A DNA stretch of 41,632 bases from Cudoniella acicularis (GCA_013054445.1 JAAMPI010000361.1:1-41632); one strand, 5' to 3'. Positions 10,813 through 21,915 are shown, counted from the stretch's first letter. Notes: generated by a model from the sequence alone, not told the origin. A program made the numbers and translations.

Positions 10813-11480
10813 TGTTCATGATTCTGTTGGTTGCCGTGTGCTGGGGAAAAAGGATTGATTGATTCTAAAATTGCGGAGCGATACAAGTATTAAATTAGTT
10901 CCAGCTTCTTTCTCTAATGTGCAATTGCTCTGTCCCGTGATTTATGGACTTTTTGATGACGACTTCTGTGTAGAGGATTCTAACACTCGGGTGTAACTGG
11001 AGTTCAAGCAGCCCTGGGAGCCGCAATCGTAGCGTGATCGCCATTTTGGTATTACTTGCATCGCCTTGAGATAATATCGTTCCAGGGCATTGGAACTTAC
11101 CACTCTTTCTCACCACCATCGACTTTATGCAAAGGGCGCATCATGCAATGCTACTCCAGTGCTGCTTCTCTGCATACTTATCCAAATGAAGGATAATTCG
11201 GTGCCTTCTGGGTGACGTACCCCAAGGTCGCAGAAGAGACGGCCGTGATTTCTGCAAGCCATCGATCTCTTTCAGGGTTTGAGGAAGGTGGGAATTGTTT
11301 TGTTGCACATCTGTGTTTTCGCCCCCAAAAGAATATCCAGAGGTTTGTGGTTGAAATGACCCCTGACGATTTCTAGCCCCCTGGCCTAAATTGGTCTTGG
11401 CGCGTCGCGTCATTCAAACGCGTCTCCGTGAATCTTCAACAACCACGATAATTTCAACAACACTCAACAACACCACAGCC
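10813..11480. other. Intergenic between acrB-like gene and PRI2
   Basis: It carries the 3' flank of the acrB-like gene and the PRI2 promoter. Frames on the minus strand (10895-11413) overlap each other and look like noise. The last 80 bases contain GC-rich cell-cycle-type boxes, given separately, followed by an ACAACA-rich leader. Confidence 0.55.
11399..11423 (+). promoter_or_regulatory. MCB (MluI cell-cycle box) cluster upstream of PRI2
   Basis: An exact ACGCGT lies at 11418-11423, 57 bases before the PRI2 start, with two overlapping near-matches (GGCGCGTC and TCGCGT) at 11399-11410. In yeasts such boxes bind MBF (Mbp1/Swi6 type) and drive G1/S expression of replication genes, including primase subunits. 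The sites are read directly; their use in this fungus is inferred. Confidence 0.6.
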
Positions 11481-13152
11481 ATGATTAAACAAGAGTTCTC
11501 TCGAATTGACCCAAAAAGGCGCGCGAATCTCAACCATCGGCAGAAACAGTTCGCGACGCCTGCGTATAAGGATGTCGAGTACAAGCATCGGCTGAATTTC
11601 TACATCACCCCTCCCACTGCGGACATCACCCTCGAACAATTTGAACAATGGGCTATCGATCGTCTACGAGGTATGGTACCATCCATAGTTCTGCATGGAA
11701 TGTACTAATTCGCAAAGTGCTCGCCGAACTGGAAGCATGCTCCTTCAGAAACAAGGGCACCGCCGAAACAGCAACACACATGAAGCCCATTCTCGAGAAA
11801 TACCTTCCACTATCATTCACGACCTTTGGATCCTCGACCCAACAAGCCGAACGACAAAAGGACCACTACAGCCATTTCATCCTACGACTTGCTTTTGCTT
11901 CAACTGAGGATTTACGAAGGCGATTCTCCCGCGTCGAGACAATGTTGTTTCGATTACGGTTTCAAGATGAGGTGGCAACGGATCGGCAAGCTTTCGTGAA
12001 GGAGTTGACATTAGACTGGGAACCTGTTAGCATCGAGGAGCGGAGACAATATGAGGAGGAATTGCGGGGTGCGAGTGGCTGGGAGAAAACGAGACCTCAG
12101 GAGGAGAGCTACTTCAAGGTTGATTGGGAGAAGGTCCCCGAGTTGGTGGAATCGCGAAAAGTATTCATGAAGGGTGGAAAAGCATATGTCCCTGAAAAGG
12201 ACCAGGTCTCAATGGTTGTGGCTGAATTTACAAGCAAACTCGAAAAGGCTTTAGCAGTATGTTTATTTTATTTCTGGATGGGATCTTGCTAATTCTGAAA
12301 GCTTACCTCTCGAGCCCTACCCCGACTGGACGAAGATGATCGATTGACGCCGATTCTTAACCATCTTTCGCAAAATTTTACAACACCAGACTCTAATTAC
12401 TCCAGCAGCAATACTTCCATTTCTGGTGCAGATATTTCCGCCCGTAACGTCGACGCCCTCTCCGCCTCCTTTCCTCTATGCATGCAAAACCTCCATCGCT
12501 CCCTTCGTCGCGACGCCCACCTCAAACACTATGGTCGACTCCAATACACTCTGTTCCTTAAAGGCATTGGCCTAAACCTCGAAGAATGTCTCATATTTTG
12601 GCGGTCGTCATTTAGCAAAATCACCGACGATGTGTTCAATAAGGAGTACAGGTACAACGTCCGCCATGCGTATGGTGATGTAGGTGGAGATTCGAATCGG
12701 AGAGGAAATGGATATAGCCCATTTTCGTGCCAAAAGATCCTGACGGAACATCCACCTGGCCCCGGTGAAGCCAATGGGTGCCCGTACAGGCATTTTAGTA
12801 TGGAGAATTTAACAGCATTGTTGCAGGCGGTCGGGGTAAAGGATCAGGATGTATTGCGGGGGGTTAAGGAGGATAAGGAAAAGACAAAGTTTCACTTGGC
12901 CTGCAATCGGTATGTCAAACCATTTATGCTTATTCCAGTCTTGCAATAGCTAATCAGACGTCAAGTGTATTCGAATACGCACATAAGCAAGAAATCAAAA
13001 AAGTTCGGGACAATGGGACTTGGGGTGCTGCAGAGCTGGAAACGATCGTCCACCCCAACGAATACTTTAAGAGAAGCTACTTGCTGAAAAACATGGGAAA
13101 GAATCCTGTTGACGGCGAGGGAAGGGATGAGGATGTTAAAATGGAGGGTTGA
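11481..13152 (+). CDS. PRI2: DNA primase large subunit (Pri2/p58)
   Basis: Four exons (11481-11670, 11718-12256, 12302-12909, 12966-13152) give about 507 aa. The introns are 45-56 nt with TACTAAT or GCTAAT branch sites. The protein is the regulatory subunit of eukaryotic primase, partner of Pri1 in DNA polymerase alpha-primase, and helps start and hand off the RNA primer. The N-terminal part carries the family motif QFATPAYKDVEYKHRLNFY near residues 20-40. The C-terminal 4Fe-4S domain has four cysteines at about 303, 386, 403 and 444 (contexts FPLCMQNLH, FSCQKI, NGCPYRHF, LACNRVF); their spacing (83, 17, 41) is very close to that of the yeast protein. Length is as expected. The MCB boxes just upstream fit S-phase expression. 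Confidence 0.95.
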
Positions 13153-13541
13153 TAATAATTATGAGCCATGATGTGGAATGTATGGTTGGTGTTCCGGCGT
13201 TTGGGATCGGATAGGGATGGACAGGGGTTGATGAAGGCATGTGTATTTGGCCAGATTATCAACAGGAGAACAATATTTACAACAACTTTGACTCTCTCGA
13301 TCTGTAAGATACACTCCTACTCATGTTTTGTCCCAATTTCTATTCCCCGAGGAGCCCAGTGCACGTGATATCGCGAGGTGGTCAACGCGTCCCGGAAGAC
13401 GCTAGTGGTGTTCCGCCTTGTCTTGTCATCTCACCGACTTTCTTCAAATTTTTTACCCAGAACCAAAGAACTTTAAAAGGTAGAAAACATCTCCACAACA
13501 GCAAGAATTCTCGGGGATCTGCTTGGAAATCATTGCCGCCC
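13153..13541. other. Intergenic with a further ACGCGT box
   Basis: This is the 3' flank of PRI2 and the promoter of the TPR-DUF4470 gene. A second exact ACGCGT lies at 13385-13390, about 150 bases before the next start codon. The frame is open upstream of that start for some distance, but the first codons that look like this protein are at 13542. Confidence 0.5.
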
Positions 13542-16046
13542 ATGAAGCGACCGAAGCGCAAGGTAACGCCGAAGATTTCGGAGCCTAGTCCCGAGCCAAA
13601 CCCCATCACAACAGCAACAACGCTAAGGGAAGAAGGAAATGTTCTTTACAAGGCCGGGAAGCTCTTGGAAGGTAAGTTTTTGCAAAGATCCCTCGTTGAC
13701 ATTTTAATTGACACTTTTCGTCGACAGCTTGCAAGAAATATCAGGAGGCTGTCAAGCTCACCCCTAATGATTCTGCACCCTCTCGAAATCTGTCCGCCAG
13801 TTTGTATGAGCTTGGGAAATACAACCAATGCATTGCTAGAGCCAATTATGCTCTCGCTCTCGTTGAGAGGGAGGGGGCGAGTGATATGCACGTCCAGGCT
13901 CGAAAATTGGAGCAACGAATTGGCAAGGCTACCATTCACGATTATCATGTCTCAGATGCAGACCAACGGATGCGAAGATTGGAATTGCTCAAGGAACTTC
14001 AGCGATATCGCCCTTCCATGTTTACGACTACCGAGTACTTTACAGTAGGCCACGACGTAGTGACCTCCCTTTTTGACGGCGACATCCTCAACGAATCCAA
14101 ACTTGGATTGGAAAGTGTGTCTTTCTTCTTTGGTGGTGCTGGTGATGCACGCAATGTCTTGCAAACAATCATCGATGTTGCGGACCAAGAGAACACCAAG
14201 CAAGCACCACATCGAACGTATCATTTCACCGTAAATGACATTGCAAAGTCATCGATTGCTCGGAATCTCATTATCTGGATGCTGCTGGAGGATTTGTCAC
14301 ACCTGGATATGGATTCATATGAAGGTACTATGATCCTGAACACGATCTTCTTCATCTACATGTCCACGATGATGCCAGCCTACGCATTCGAACAACTGAA
14401 TCAAACCATCGAAAGGGCTCTCGATGCCTTGAGAAACGAAGAGCAGCCATTGAAGTGGTTGTATCTCCATCATACCGATATACCACAATACAGTGAGGCT
14501 CTGAGGGACTGGCAGGGCAAAGCCAGGGATATTTTCACAAGCAAGGAGATCATTGACAAGGTTGCCGGCGCAATGTTATTCAAGACAGACGCGGAGTATC
14601 TGCAGCCTAGCGAGGCGGTGTTTTTGAAAGAGCGAAAACTCTACCTTGGTGCCGCTGTCCTTTTTCCGGCTCAGGAAATTCTCGATCGACAAGACCCAAC
14701 AATGGCTGAACTGATTCAAAATTCTAGAAGCTCTCACAAGGAGAAAGTTTCACTTTTCAAAAAGCACCTGCAGGAGAATTGGCACTTCAACACCACCTTG
14801 ATGGACGTCGATTGGTGCAAAGACCTTCCAAGGAAGAGAGGAGAGTTTGATGTCAGTTTCGACCCATTTGAATCAGTTCGGCATTTTCCTACAGATGAAA
14901 TGGTTATGAAACCTCGAAACCCGAATCGATTATTTGATCATTTTGCACCATTATTTAAGCAAATTGCAAAGTCTATCAAGTTCCTTCGGGGAAGGATGCA
15001 AGTAGAGGCTTTACTGGGCGACTATGTTGATGTTACAGAAAAGATTCAATTCGGCCTTTATGCTGATGCTGGATCCGCCGCAGACGGAGAGGGTGTTTCT
15101 CAATCTCGGCCGGAAACATTTCCTACCCTATATGATAGGGTTCACTTGAGCAATGTTCCGTAAGTACTTAGGAAAGTTTAATTGTATGTGTTGTTGCGGC
15201 TAATTGTGGACAAGGGACTACATGGGCGGTCACCTATCAACCTTTCTCTACGCAATGCCGCTTCTCCGACGATGCTTGTCTAGCTACGTCAAAGCCAATT
15301 GCCTCCGCAACTCCAGCTCCTTTAACACAGTTCTGGATTACCTCTCTGAATATCAACTCATTACCAACGACTCCCAGCTACAGCAACTTGCTCAAGTTCG
15401 CATTCGTATCCGCGAGAACAACGAAATAACGTGGCCTATGGCTGATTACTCCTATTATGTTTGGGCACAGGCTTCTCCCAACTCTTTTTCTCAGCTCATG
15501 CCTCGAGCCGAATTCACAAAATGGTTTTATGGCCTGTTCTTCCGATTAACACTGCCTTTCCAGCAACAACTTCTCCCGTACTACGAAGTCATTTTCTCAC
15601 CCTTGAACCTCACGATTCTCTTTCGACTCATTCCCCACATGGTTTCTCTAGGTTATCCAGCGCACTGGCTTTCCGAAGTTCTTAACAATATCATTTCAAA
15701 TCACGTCCTCACCACCGCCCGCCCTCCACGCACCAAACCCATGCGAGCAATCGACATCGACCGCCCGCACCCCTTACGGAAACTCTGCACAGCTCCATTC
15801 TCTTACGAGCTAGCCACCCTCGCCCAGTTATTCCAGCCACTCCTCCCCTTCCTCCCTACCCTCCCTCAGCCTACCAATCCTCCTCCTCGTATCGGCATAA
15901 ATATCCCTCCCCCACGCCCACAGCCGCAACGGACTTGTCTGCACAGTATACAAGCTCGACCAACTATACGACCCCAAAACCTCATCCCAATACCAGATAT
16001 CATCATTCAGCGGGATCGTCTGCTCCAGCAACGTGCCGAGCAATAA
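13542..16046 (+). CDS. TPR and DUF4470 domain protein with an aberrant C-terminal tail
   Basis: Three exons (13542-13671, 13728-15159, 15215-16046) give about 797 aa. After a basic start (MKRPKRK) come TPR-like helices at about 24-105 (EEGNVLYKAGKLLE, then ACKKYQEAVKLTPNDSAPSR across the first splice, then SLYELGKYNQCI). Around residues 125-235 lies a DUF4470-like region with YHFTVNDIAKSSIARNLIIW; the same domain occurs in MYND-type fungal proteins and in the dynein assembly factor DNAAF3. I see no MYND finger. The rest is a helical domain, plausible to about LFQPLLPFLP. After that, from roughly 15860, the protein becomes Pro/Arg/Ile-rich and is exactly antisense to the NCA2 fragment, so the last 60-70 residues are probably not original. 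Molecular function unknown; a protein-protein interaction role is inferred from the TPRs. Confidence 0.8.
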
Positions 16047-16464
16047 CCCATATGTTTGCACCGTCGCCTTGCTAACCAGTAACCAATCCAACTCACTCTC
16101 ATATTCGCCCACCAATTCGACGCCCCCTTCTTCTTCCTGTTGAACCTCGGCTGCTGCTGCTGGAACCTCCTCCGAAAGCTCCGCCTGCTGCAGCAAAGTC
16201 GCTATCCGCCATGATGGTAACAAAGGACTCGAGGACGAAGTCGTAGAGAGCGCTTTCACAATACTCTGCAGCGAGGCAATGCGCGGCGAGGAATCGAAAA
16301 GCCGTGTTTGTGAGGTGAGGTGAGCTCCTGGTACGAGGTGGACGCGGTCGAGTTGGCTGTCAACACGCCGCACTTGGCTTTAACAGCAATTGTTTGTTAG
16401 CAGGAATGCAAGAGAAGGAGGGAGGAATGTGGGAGGGAACTACTTACTCTGCGACGATAGACAT
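15828..16464 (-). pseudogene. NCA2: Truncated NCA2 (mitochondrial nuclear control of ATPase 2), 5' end only
   Basis: Two exons, 16448-16464 and 15828-16377, are joined by a normal intron (GTAAGT donor, GCTAACA branch, AAG acceptor). They encode about 188 aa starting MSIVADQVRRVDSQLDRVHL, with SLQSIVKALSTTSSS, EYESELDWLLVSKATVQTY, LEQTIPLNDDIWYWDEVLG and LYTVQTSPLRLWAWGRDIY. These read as the N-terminal part of fungal NCA2, a mitochondrial membrane protein needed in yeast for proper expression of mitochondrial ATP6/ATP8. Fungal NCA2 is usually several hundred residues longer. Here the frame ends in an acidic/Arg-rich run and a TAA, and the sequence beyond is the sense coding strand of the DUF4470 gene. 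The transmembrane C-terminal part is absent from the window. I therefore call it a broken gene; the start, splice sites and frame of the remainder are intact, so it may still be transcribed. Confidence 0.75.
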
Positions 16465-16844
16465 TACGCCGGCGGGAACATTGAGGCTGCTTAATATGGT
16501 GGGTCAAGGATTTGCGAGTTTGTGAGATAGCGTGTGGGACTGCAGGGGGGCTTTTGAGCAATGTTTTTTTGTCAACAATGACGTTTTTTCGGCTGCATCA
16601 GAGCAGGGCAGGGAACAGTGGAATGACACTTGGAAGTATTTTGTGAAATGCAACGAGTAATATGGGTAAATCCAAACTAGCTAGACTGTGCCAAGGCGAG
16701 ACTTCTTCTTTTGGCTCTAGTAGTGCAGACAAAACTATCTACTTCTTCGATAATTCGTGCCGAAATTCCCATGCAAAGCAATTATAGCAAAAAGTCAGAT
16801 TCATTCGAAGACATTACATTAGCCAATGGCATCTATATTTACAT
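16465..16844. other. Intergenic: NCA2 promoter side and PPR gene 3' flank
   Basis: About 380 bases without a gene. The part next to 16464 should be the original NCA2 promoter and leader; the part next to 16844 is the 3' untranslated region of the PPR gene. No terminator-like or repeat structure stands out. Confidence 0.5.
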
Positions 16845-19800
16845 TTATTTGGTTTTCGAATCATCCAGGGGTAATTCCAGCCTACTAAGAGTAGGCAGGA
16901 TATCGAAGTCTAAGATCGATTCAGTGTCAGGTTCGGTCCATGAGCCATCAGACTGATCATATTCCGCGTCTTGAGAATCCATACCAAGCGTATCACGTTC
17001 CGTAACACCAACTTTCGCTCCAGGATCACTACCCCCAACCCCCTCTTGATTTTGAGTAAGGATGGCCTTCTCTAAAATCCTGATAGTCATCTTTCTCACG
17101 TGCTCCTTTTCTTCCGTAGCACCCTTTCTCAGAACAAGAACGTCGTTGATAATCTCGTTCAAGGAAATTAAATATTCAGACTTGCCGCGAACCGCTTCTT
17201 GAGCTCGGCAAACCTTGTTGAAACTATTCCGAGCATTCTTCAAGTCCAAATAAAATTTCGTGTCTGGGATTATACCATTTGCCAAAAGCACTCGATTTGT
17301 CCATCTAATCCCAATTGGGTCCTCAAGATAAACATAACATCGAACAAGCACGGAAAGGGTGACAAGATCAATAGAAGAGGATGAAAAGCCCAGACGTCGG
17401 GATAGTGACTTCCAGAGGTTTATCGCTTGGCGATACCATCCTCGTTTGACGAAAGAATCCATCATGTGCGTTACGATTCCTGGAGAGATGCTGATGCCGT
17501 TTTCTTCGAGTGCTGAAATCGTGTTCTGGGCCAACGATGAATGGTGGGCTATCTCGTAACCAGGTAGATGTCGTAATTGATGAATAACGAGAGCGGCGAT
17601 AGCAGAATCCACAGCTTGGCCTGCTTTTTGGGCGCGTTTTATGATTTGCACAGTGTGGACAATGTTACCGCCATGCACCTGTAATGAAGCCTTGACGGCT
17701 GCAACGAGGTGCCTGGGTTGTAAAACGATTTGATCTTGAGCGCGTGTGTAAATCTTCAAAGCTTCAGCTGGATTACCGCTTGCAAGGCTTGAGGCCATGC
17801 TACGGTGAACACCATGGCAGTCTGAAGGACTGTCTGCTCTGCCCAGGCGCTTCAGAAAAGCATCCCTTTTGCTCCATTCAGATTGATTAGGACAATCTTC
17901 AACAGCGATTTTCCCCAAAGTCTCAAGACTGACTTGATCCGTGAGGCCTAAAGAGCTGCTGCCCAATTTTTGGAGAGCTCGATATAATCCAACGGCCTCT
18001 GGAAAGGAGAATTTCCAGGTTCTGTGGCAGTGAGACAGGATCGTGTTAATCGAAAACACATTAATTCGACATCCAACAGACATTGCATAGTCGATCCACC
18101 GTAGTATGGAATCCATCTCGCGAGCTTGAGCGTATCTCTTAATCATGAGACTCAGTATGGATTCATTTAATTTCAGATGCCATTGGTCGATGCAGGTACG
18201 TACGAATTCCTCAGTCTCGCCGACAGAATGGGAATTGGCGAAGATTTTCAGAACTGGAACAAAACTATGGGTGCATTGATCCATATTCTCGACACTCATT
18301 CGAGCCATATTCTCAAGTCCGTCTTGAACACCCACCCAGTCATTTCGCATTGCCATTGCTTGCACGAAGTGTCCAAAAATGCGAACATCAGCGGCCAGAG
18401 ATTCGTTATACGCCCGCAGTCGCTCATAGTATGAGCGAGCTACAGACTCTTGTCCTGCCTCGATACAAAATTGAATGATTGCTCCATAAGGCGCTTGAGG
18501 GTGATTCATCCAAGGGATGATTGGCTCCAAACGATCGAATAACTCTCGCGTTTTAGCGATATCTCCAGTAGATCTCCATTGATGACCAATAATTTTCAGA
18601 GCTGACGTTGTTTTGACTTTCAGGCCACTGGATTCTGCGATCTGCTTTGCGATTATCAAAGCCTCCACGGCATTGCCCATACTACTAATTTTAAGAGTAC
18701 TATTGGTGACCTGCTCAAGAATATTATTGAATTCGGTTTGGCTTGGTGAAGTCTGAGAATAGTAATCCTTGAAATGACAGAATACACGATCGAAATTGCC
18801 AGATTTATAGGCAGACTCAATCAGGTGGTTGACAGCGCGTGGCGGTCCATCTTTGCGTAGAAGCTCGAGTCTAAAAAATAGCTCTTCTGTGTGAGCATAC
18901 ATGCCTGATCGACAAGTCTCGGCGCACAGCTGTTCCCCGAGAGATCGGACCAGTGGAAAATCCTCAGTAAGGGATAGGTTCTCTTCATATTTTTGTAAAT
19001 ATATTGACGAGGCCTTCTTTAATCTTGCCTTGTGGCTCTTTTCATCCCTTAAGCCTTCCCCTTTAGGGGAGATAATCAAGTTTTGAATAACGGAATAGGG
19101 CGAAAACCGAAGAAACTGTGTTCTCTCTATAGGTGGGTGGGCCAGAAAAATGTCGAGGACTTTTCCCACCAAGTCATATTTCGAGTGATCCTTGCAGGCT
19201 TTCGATAGCCGGATGGCAGCATCCAGCAATTGAGATTCAAATCCAATTTCGTCTATCGGAAAACCCTCCGCAAAAGCGTCGATGAATCGCGATGCAGCAG
19301 CCTCAACACGGACGAGTTCCTTTCCATTGCCCAGAAGTCTGCTGACATCGGCAGCAAGCCTAAGTTGCCGGCCATGTATCGTTGCCTTTTCAGAGAGGGG
19401 CGGAGGGGGTGTTATCGGTAGGCTGGAAGGTATTGATGGTATAGGTATCCCGAGCGTATGTTGTAACTCCTTTAGTTTAACGAGCCTGGAGCTTTGAGTT
19501 CGTTGGGAAGGCTTCGGAGGTGTTCGAGGGCCATTAACAAAAGCGGGCCTTTCAATAGGAGTCACCGATTGAGGGGCTTCTGGCGAGGTGCTCTGCCCAA
19601 GCTTCAAACTTTTGTTCGTCTCCCGTGTCAATTTTCTCAATTTCGGATCGCCCGCAAGCCAAAGACTCTCGCTGCCGTAACCCACAACCTGATCATCCAG
19701 TGTATCTATCAAGGCTCTGCCAGCACTGTAATACGTTCTCGATTTTCGAAGCTTTTGGGCATTGTCGTGAATTTCTCGTGCAGCGTGTATTCGGCGTCGT

Positions 19801-19913
19801 CGATCTTCCGTCACCAGTCCAGCAGTGAAAGCGACCGTGCAAGATGTTCCTAGGGCGAGATGTCGTAGAGTGCGAAGTGCACCTTTGGAGGGCACTGGGA
19901 GACTTGAAGGCAT
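16845..19913 (-). CDS. Mitochondrial pentatricopeptide repeat (PPR) protein
   Basis: An uninterrupted frame of 1022 codons. The N-terminus (MPSSLPVPSKGALRTLRHLA) is basic and hydroxylated, and a hydrophobic stretch runs to about residue 35, fitting mitochondrial targeting. From about residue 380 onward, helix pairs of about 35 residues repeat, with PPR-type signatures such as GIVTHMMDSFVKRGWYRQAI, VFSINTILSHCHRTW, ECHFKD-like loops and TRELFDRLEPIIPWMNH. PPR proteins bind organellar RNA in a sequence-dependent way and act in processing, stability or translation. The target transcript cannot be told, and I do not assign a yeast name. The C-terminus is acidic. It is an isolated transcription unit between the NCA2 fragment and the carrier gene, on the same strand as both. 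Confidence 0.78.
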   Translation of the reverse strand: MPSSLPVPSKGALRTLRHLALGTSCTVAFTAGLVTEDRRRRIHAAREIHDNAQKLRKSRTYYSAGRALIDTLDDQVVGYGSESLWLAGDPKLRKLTRETNKSLKLGQSTSPEAPQSVTPIERPAFVNGPRTPPKPSQRTQSSRLVKLKELQHTLGIPIPSIPSSLPITPPPPLSEKATIHGRQLRLAADVSRLLGNGKELVRVEAAASRFIDAFAEGFPIDEIGFESQLLDAAIRLSKACKDHSKYDLVGKVLDIFLAHPPIERTQFLRFSPYSVIQNLIISPKGEGLRDEKSHKARLKKASSIYLQKYEENLSLTEDFPLVRSLGEQLCAETCRSGMYAHTEELFFRLELLRKDGPPRAVNHLIESAYKSGNFDRVFCHFKDYYSQTSPSQTEFNNILEQVTNSTLKISSMGNAVEALIIAKQIAESSGLKVKTTSALKIIGHQWRSTGDIAKTRELFDRLEPIIPWMNHPQAPYGAIIQFCIEAGQESVARSYYERLRAYNESLAADVRIFGHFVQAMAMRNDWVGVQDGLENMARMSVENMDQCTHSFVPVLKIFANSHSVGETEEFVRTCIDQWHLKLNESILSLMIKRYAQAREMDSILRWIDYAMSVGCRINVFSINTILSHCHRTWKFSFPEAVGLYRALQKLGSSSLGLTDQVSLETLGKIAVEDCPNQSEWSKRDAFLKRLGRADSPSDCHGVHRSMASSLASGNPAEALKIYTRAQDQIVLQPRHLVAAVKASLQVHGGNIVHTVQIIKRAQKAGQAVDSAIAALVIHQLRHLPGYEIAHHSSLAQNTISALEENGISISPGIVTHMMDSFVKRGWYRQAINLWKSLSRRLGFSSSSIDLVTLSVLVRCYVYLEDPIGIRWTNRVLLANGIIPDTKFYLDLKNARNSFNKVCRAQEAVRGKSEYLISLNEIINDVLVLRKGATEEKEHVRKMTIRILEKAILTQNQEGVGGSDPGAKVGVTERDTLGMDSQDAEYDQSDGSWTEPDTESILDFDILPTLSRLELPLDDSKTK

Positions 19914-20570
19914 AATTGCGGTGATCTAGCCATCTCACACACTACACAACATCGCCAGTAGAAGATCATTCCCTGGAAGCAGGGCCAATTGCTGTAGACG
20001 CTGATGAAGTCGGGTTGTAGGGAGCAGCAGTAGAAGTCTTGAAGTTCGATATCAGACGATTTTAGAAGTCTCGGCTCGGCGCAATTTTGTTGCGAGCCTG
20101 AGGTACCTAGGTACTTAAGTGGGCCGATCGTACGAAGCGCTGGCAAAGCGGCTTTATTTACAACTCCTGAAATCATTTGCGTTGAGTTTTTTTATTTCTT
20201 AGCAAAGTAGATGGAAAAGGTCGGACGGGGCAGTTGGGACATGTAATGAAAGGAACCGTGGTTGTGATATGTGCTCGGAGCAAGAGTTTAGGGATGTTGA
20301 AACAATCGATATATAGTTCTTGATAAAAATTGTGCCTTCATAAGTTTTTATACTACTGACTTCAAGGCATTATTTATCTGCTTCTGCACCAATTCGCTTA
20401 TTCGTTGGATGTTTAAAGATAAGATTGAGATGTGCTCGGAAAGTGAAGATCTATTTTCTATAGCACCCCTTTTCTCATAAAAACGCCGCCCATATGCCCT
20501 TAGTGTACATCCATTATCTCTACAATACTTGTCGCCATTATCCATCCATGTACCGGTGATCTTCTTCTCA
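19914..20570. other. Intergenic: PPR gene promoter and carrier gene 3' flank
   Basis: About 650 bases. The frames at 19850-20176 and 20348-20851 on the minus strand are short, overlap real exons or have no protein character. No RNA gene seen. Confidence 0.5.
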
Positions 20571-21915
20571 TTACACAGCTGATTCGTAATTGGAAGAAGC
20601 AGCATAAATTTCCAATTGTCGTAGAATCTTTTGATACAAGAATAACATGCATCCGCTCTGTACGCTCGTCCACACAAACCTTGGCCCAACCCCACGGAAT
20701 CCTCCCGCCACACCTTCAGTCTTGTAGATGAGCTTAAGACCTGTGAATACGGATGAGGTATCGAGGTTGATTGATCCTGGACGAGGTGTATGGGTTGAAG
20801 GCGATGACGTTGATATTGACCGGATCTGTTGGCGAAGGGAAGATTTGGCACTGGAAACTACTTCGGAAGATAATGCTGGGTGTGCAGGTGTCTTCTTCAC
20901 AACCGGTTCTGCTGATGGATTTATTTGGGTCTGAATCCTGGTCTTCACAACATCCAGAGGGCACGTAATGACTCCAGCAAGCCCACCAGCCGCAGCTCCG
21001 GTTAAAAGCTCTAGCGGTAGTCCAATATCCCTACTTTGTTTCCATTTTTGTGCCCAAGTTTGTCCTTGTTCGTAAAATGTGAACTGCAAGGCGGAAAAGG
21101 GGAGATCTCGAAATATTGTCGCCTTGTAGCCATAGAACAGAGCGGAGAATCCTTCCTGGCGGACAATAGTTCGTACAGCATGAAGCGTTCCTTTGTAATT
21201 ATACCCAGATTGAAAAAAAGGGTTATTATATCGACCCTGAAGCTGCAGTCTCGTTTTAAGGACTTCCGATGGTACATACACGAACGAAGCAGCAAAGTCT
21301 GCAAGAAATCCTATGCTTTGTTAGCAGGGTCTTTGAAACAACTGCAAAATAGGCCGTACCACTTGTGAGATAAGCCATTGTGGGGGTTATGCCAAAGTCT
21401 ATCATATGTCTTTTGCTGTATTCGTAGGCGCCAAAGAATATTATCGTTCCAGGGAATGATCCAAGTAACGCCGGTAGCCATCCTCCGTATAGTCCACGCC
21501 TGACACCCTCTTGTCGCAGAATGGTAGAATAAGATGAAGCCATCGTGGTATATTTAGGCGGGAAATGCGGATCGCCTTGTTGTCGAGTTTTGACCGTGTC
21601 CAAAGAATGCATTAAGAGATCTCCAGTAGTACCACCTATCCCCCCAGCAATCATAGACTGCTTGAATTAGCAGTTGGCATAGCGGAGAATCATGAATCTC
21701 ACATGGATATAAGGAGGTCGACTCTCCTCTTCCTCCTCAATCGCTTTCGATGCCATGGTATCCGACCTGACCCTCCTTGTTCCCAACTTAACATCGGCGA
21801 AAGTCTGCTTCCTTGCTGGCACTCCATCATCAACGAACCCAAAGTCGTTACGATCCTGTTGTGTTGTTGATGTTCCAGAGGAGAACAAATTGGCAACGCG
21901 AGAGGCCAGGGACAT
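20571..21915 (-). CDS. MME1: Mitochondrial carrier, MME1/YMR166C type (Mg2+ exporter)
   Basis: Three exons (21703-21915, 21360-21657, 20571-21310) give about 416 aa. The first exon is a polar N-terminal extension of about 70 residues. Three Solcar repeats follow, with signatures [12 protein letters not shown] (Ser in place of the usual Pro), [14 protein letters not shown] and [43 protein letters not shown] and [14 protein letters not shown] are close to the yeast YMR166C product, reported to export Mg2+ across the inner mitochondrial membrane. An insertion rich in Ser/Pro/Thr (about residues 300-345, near [16 protein letters not shown]) separates the signature of repeat 3 from its second half and should lie on a soluble loop. 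The splice choice at 21657/21703 is supported because it rebuilds [11 protein letters not shown]. Transport substrate is inferred from the orthologue. Confidence 0.9.
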
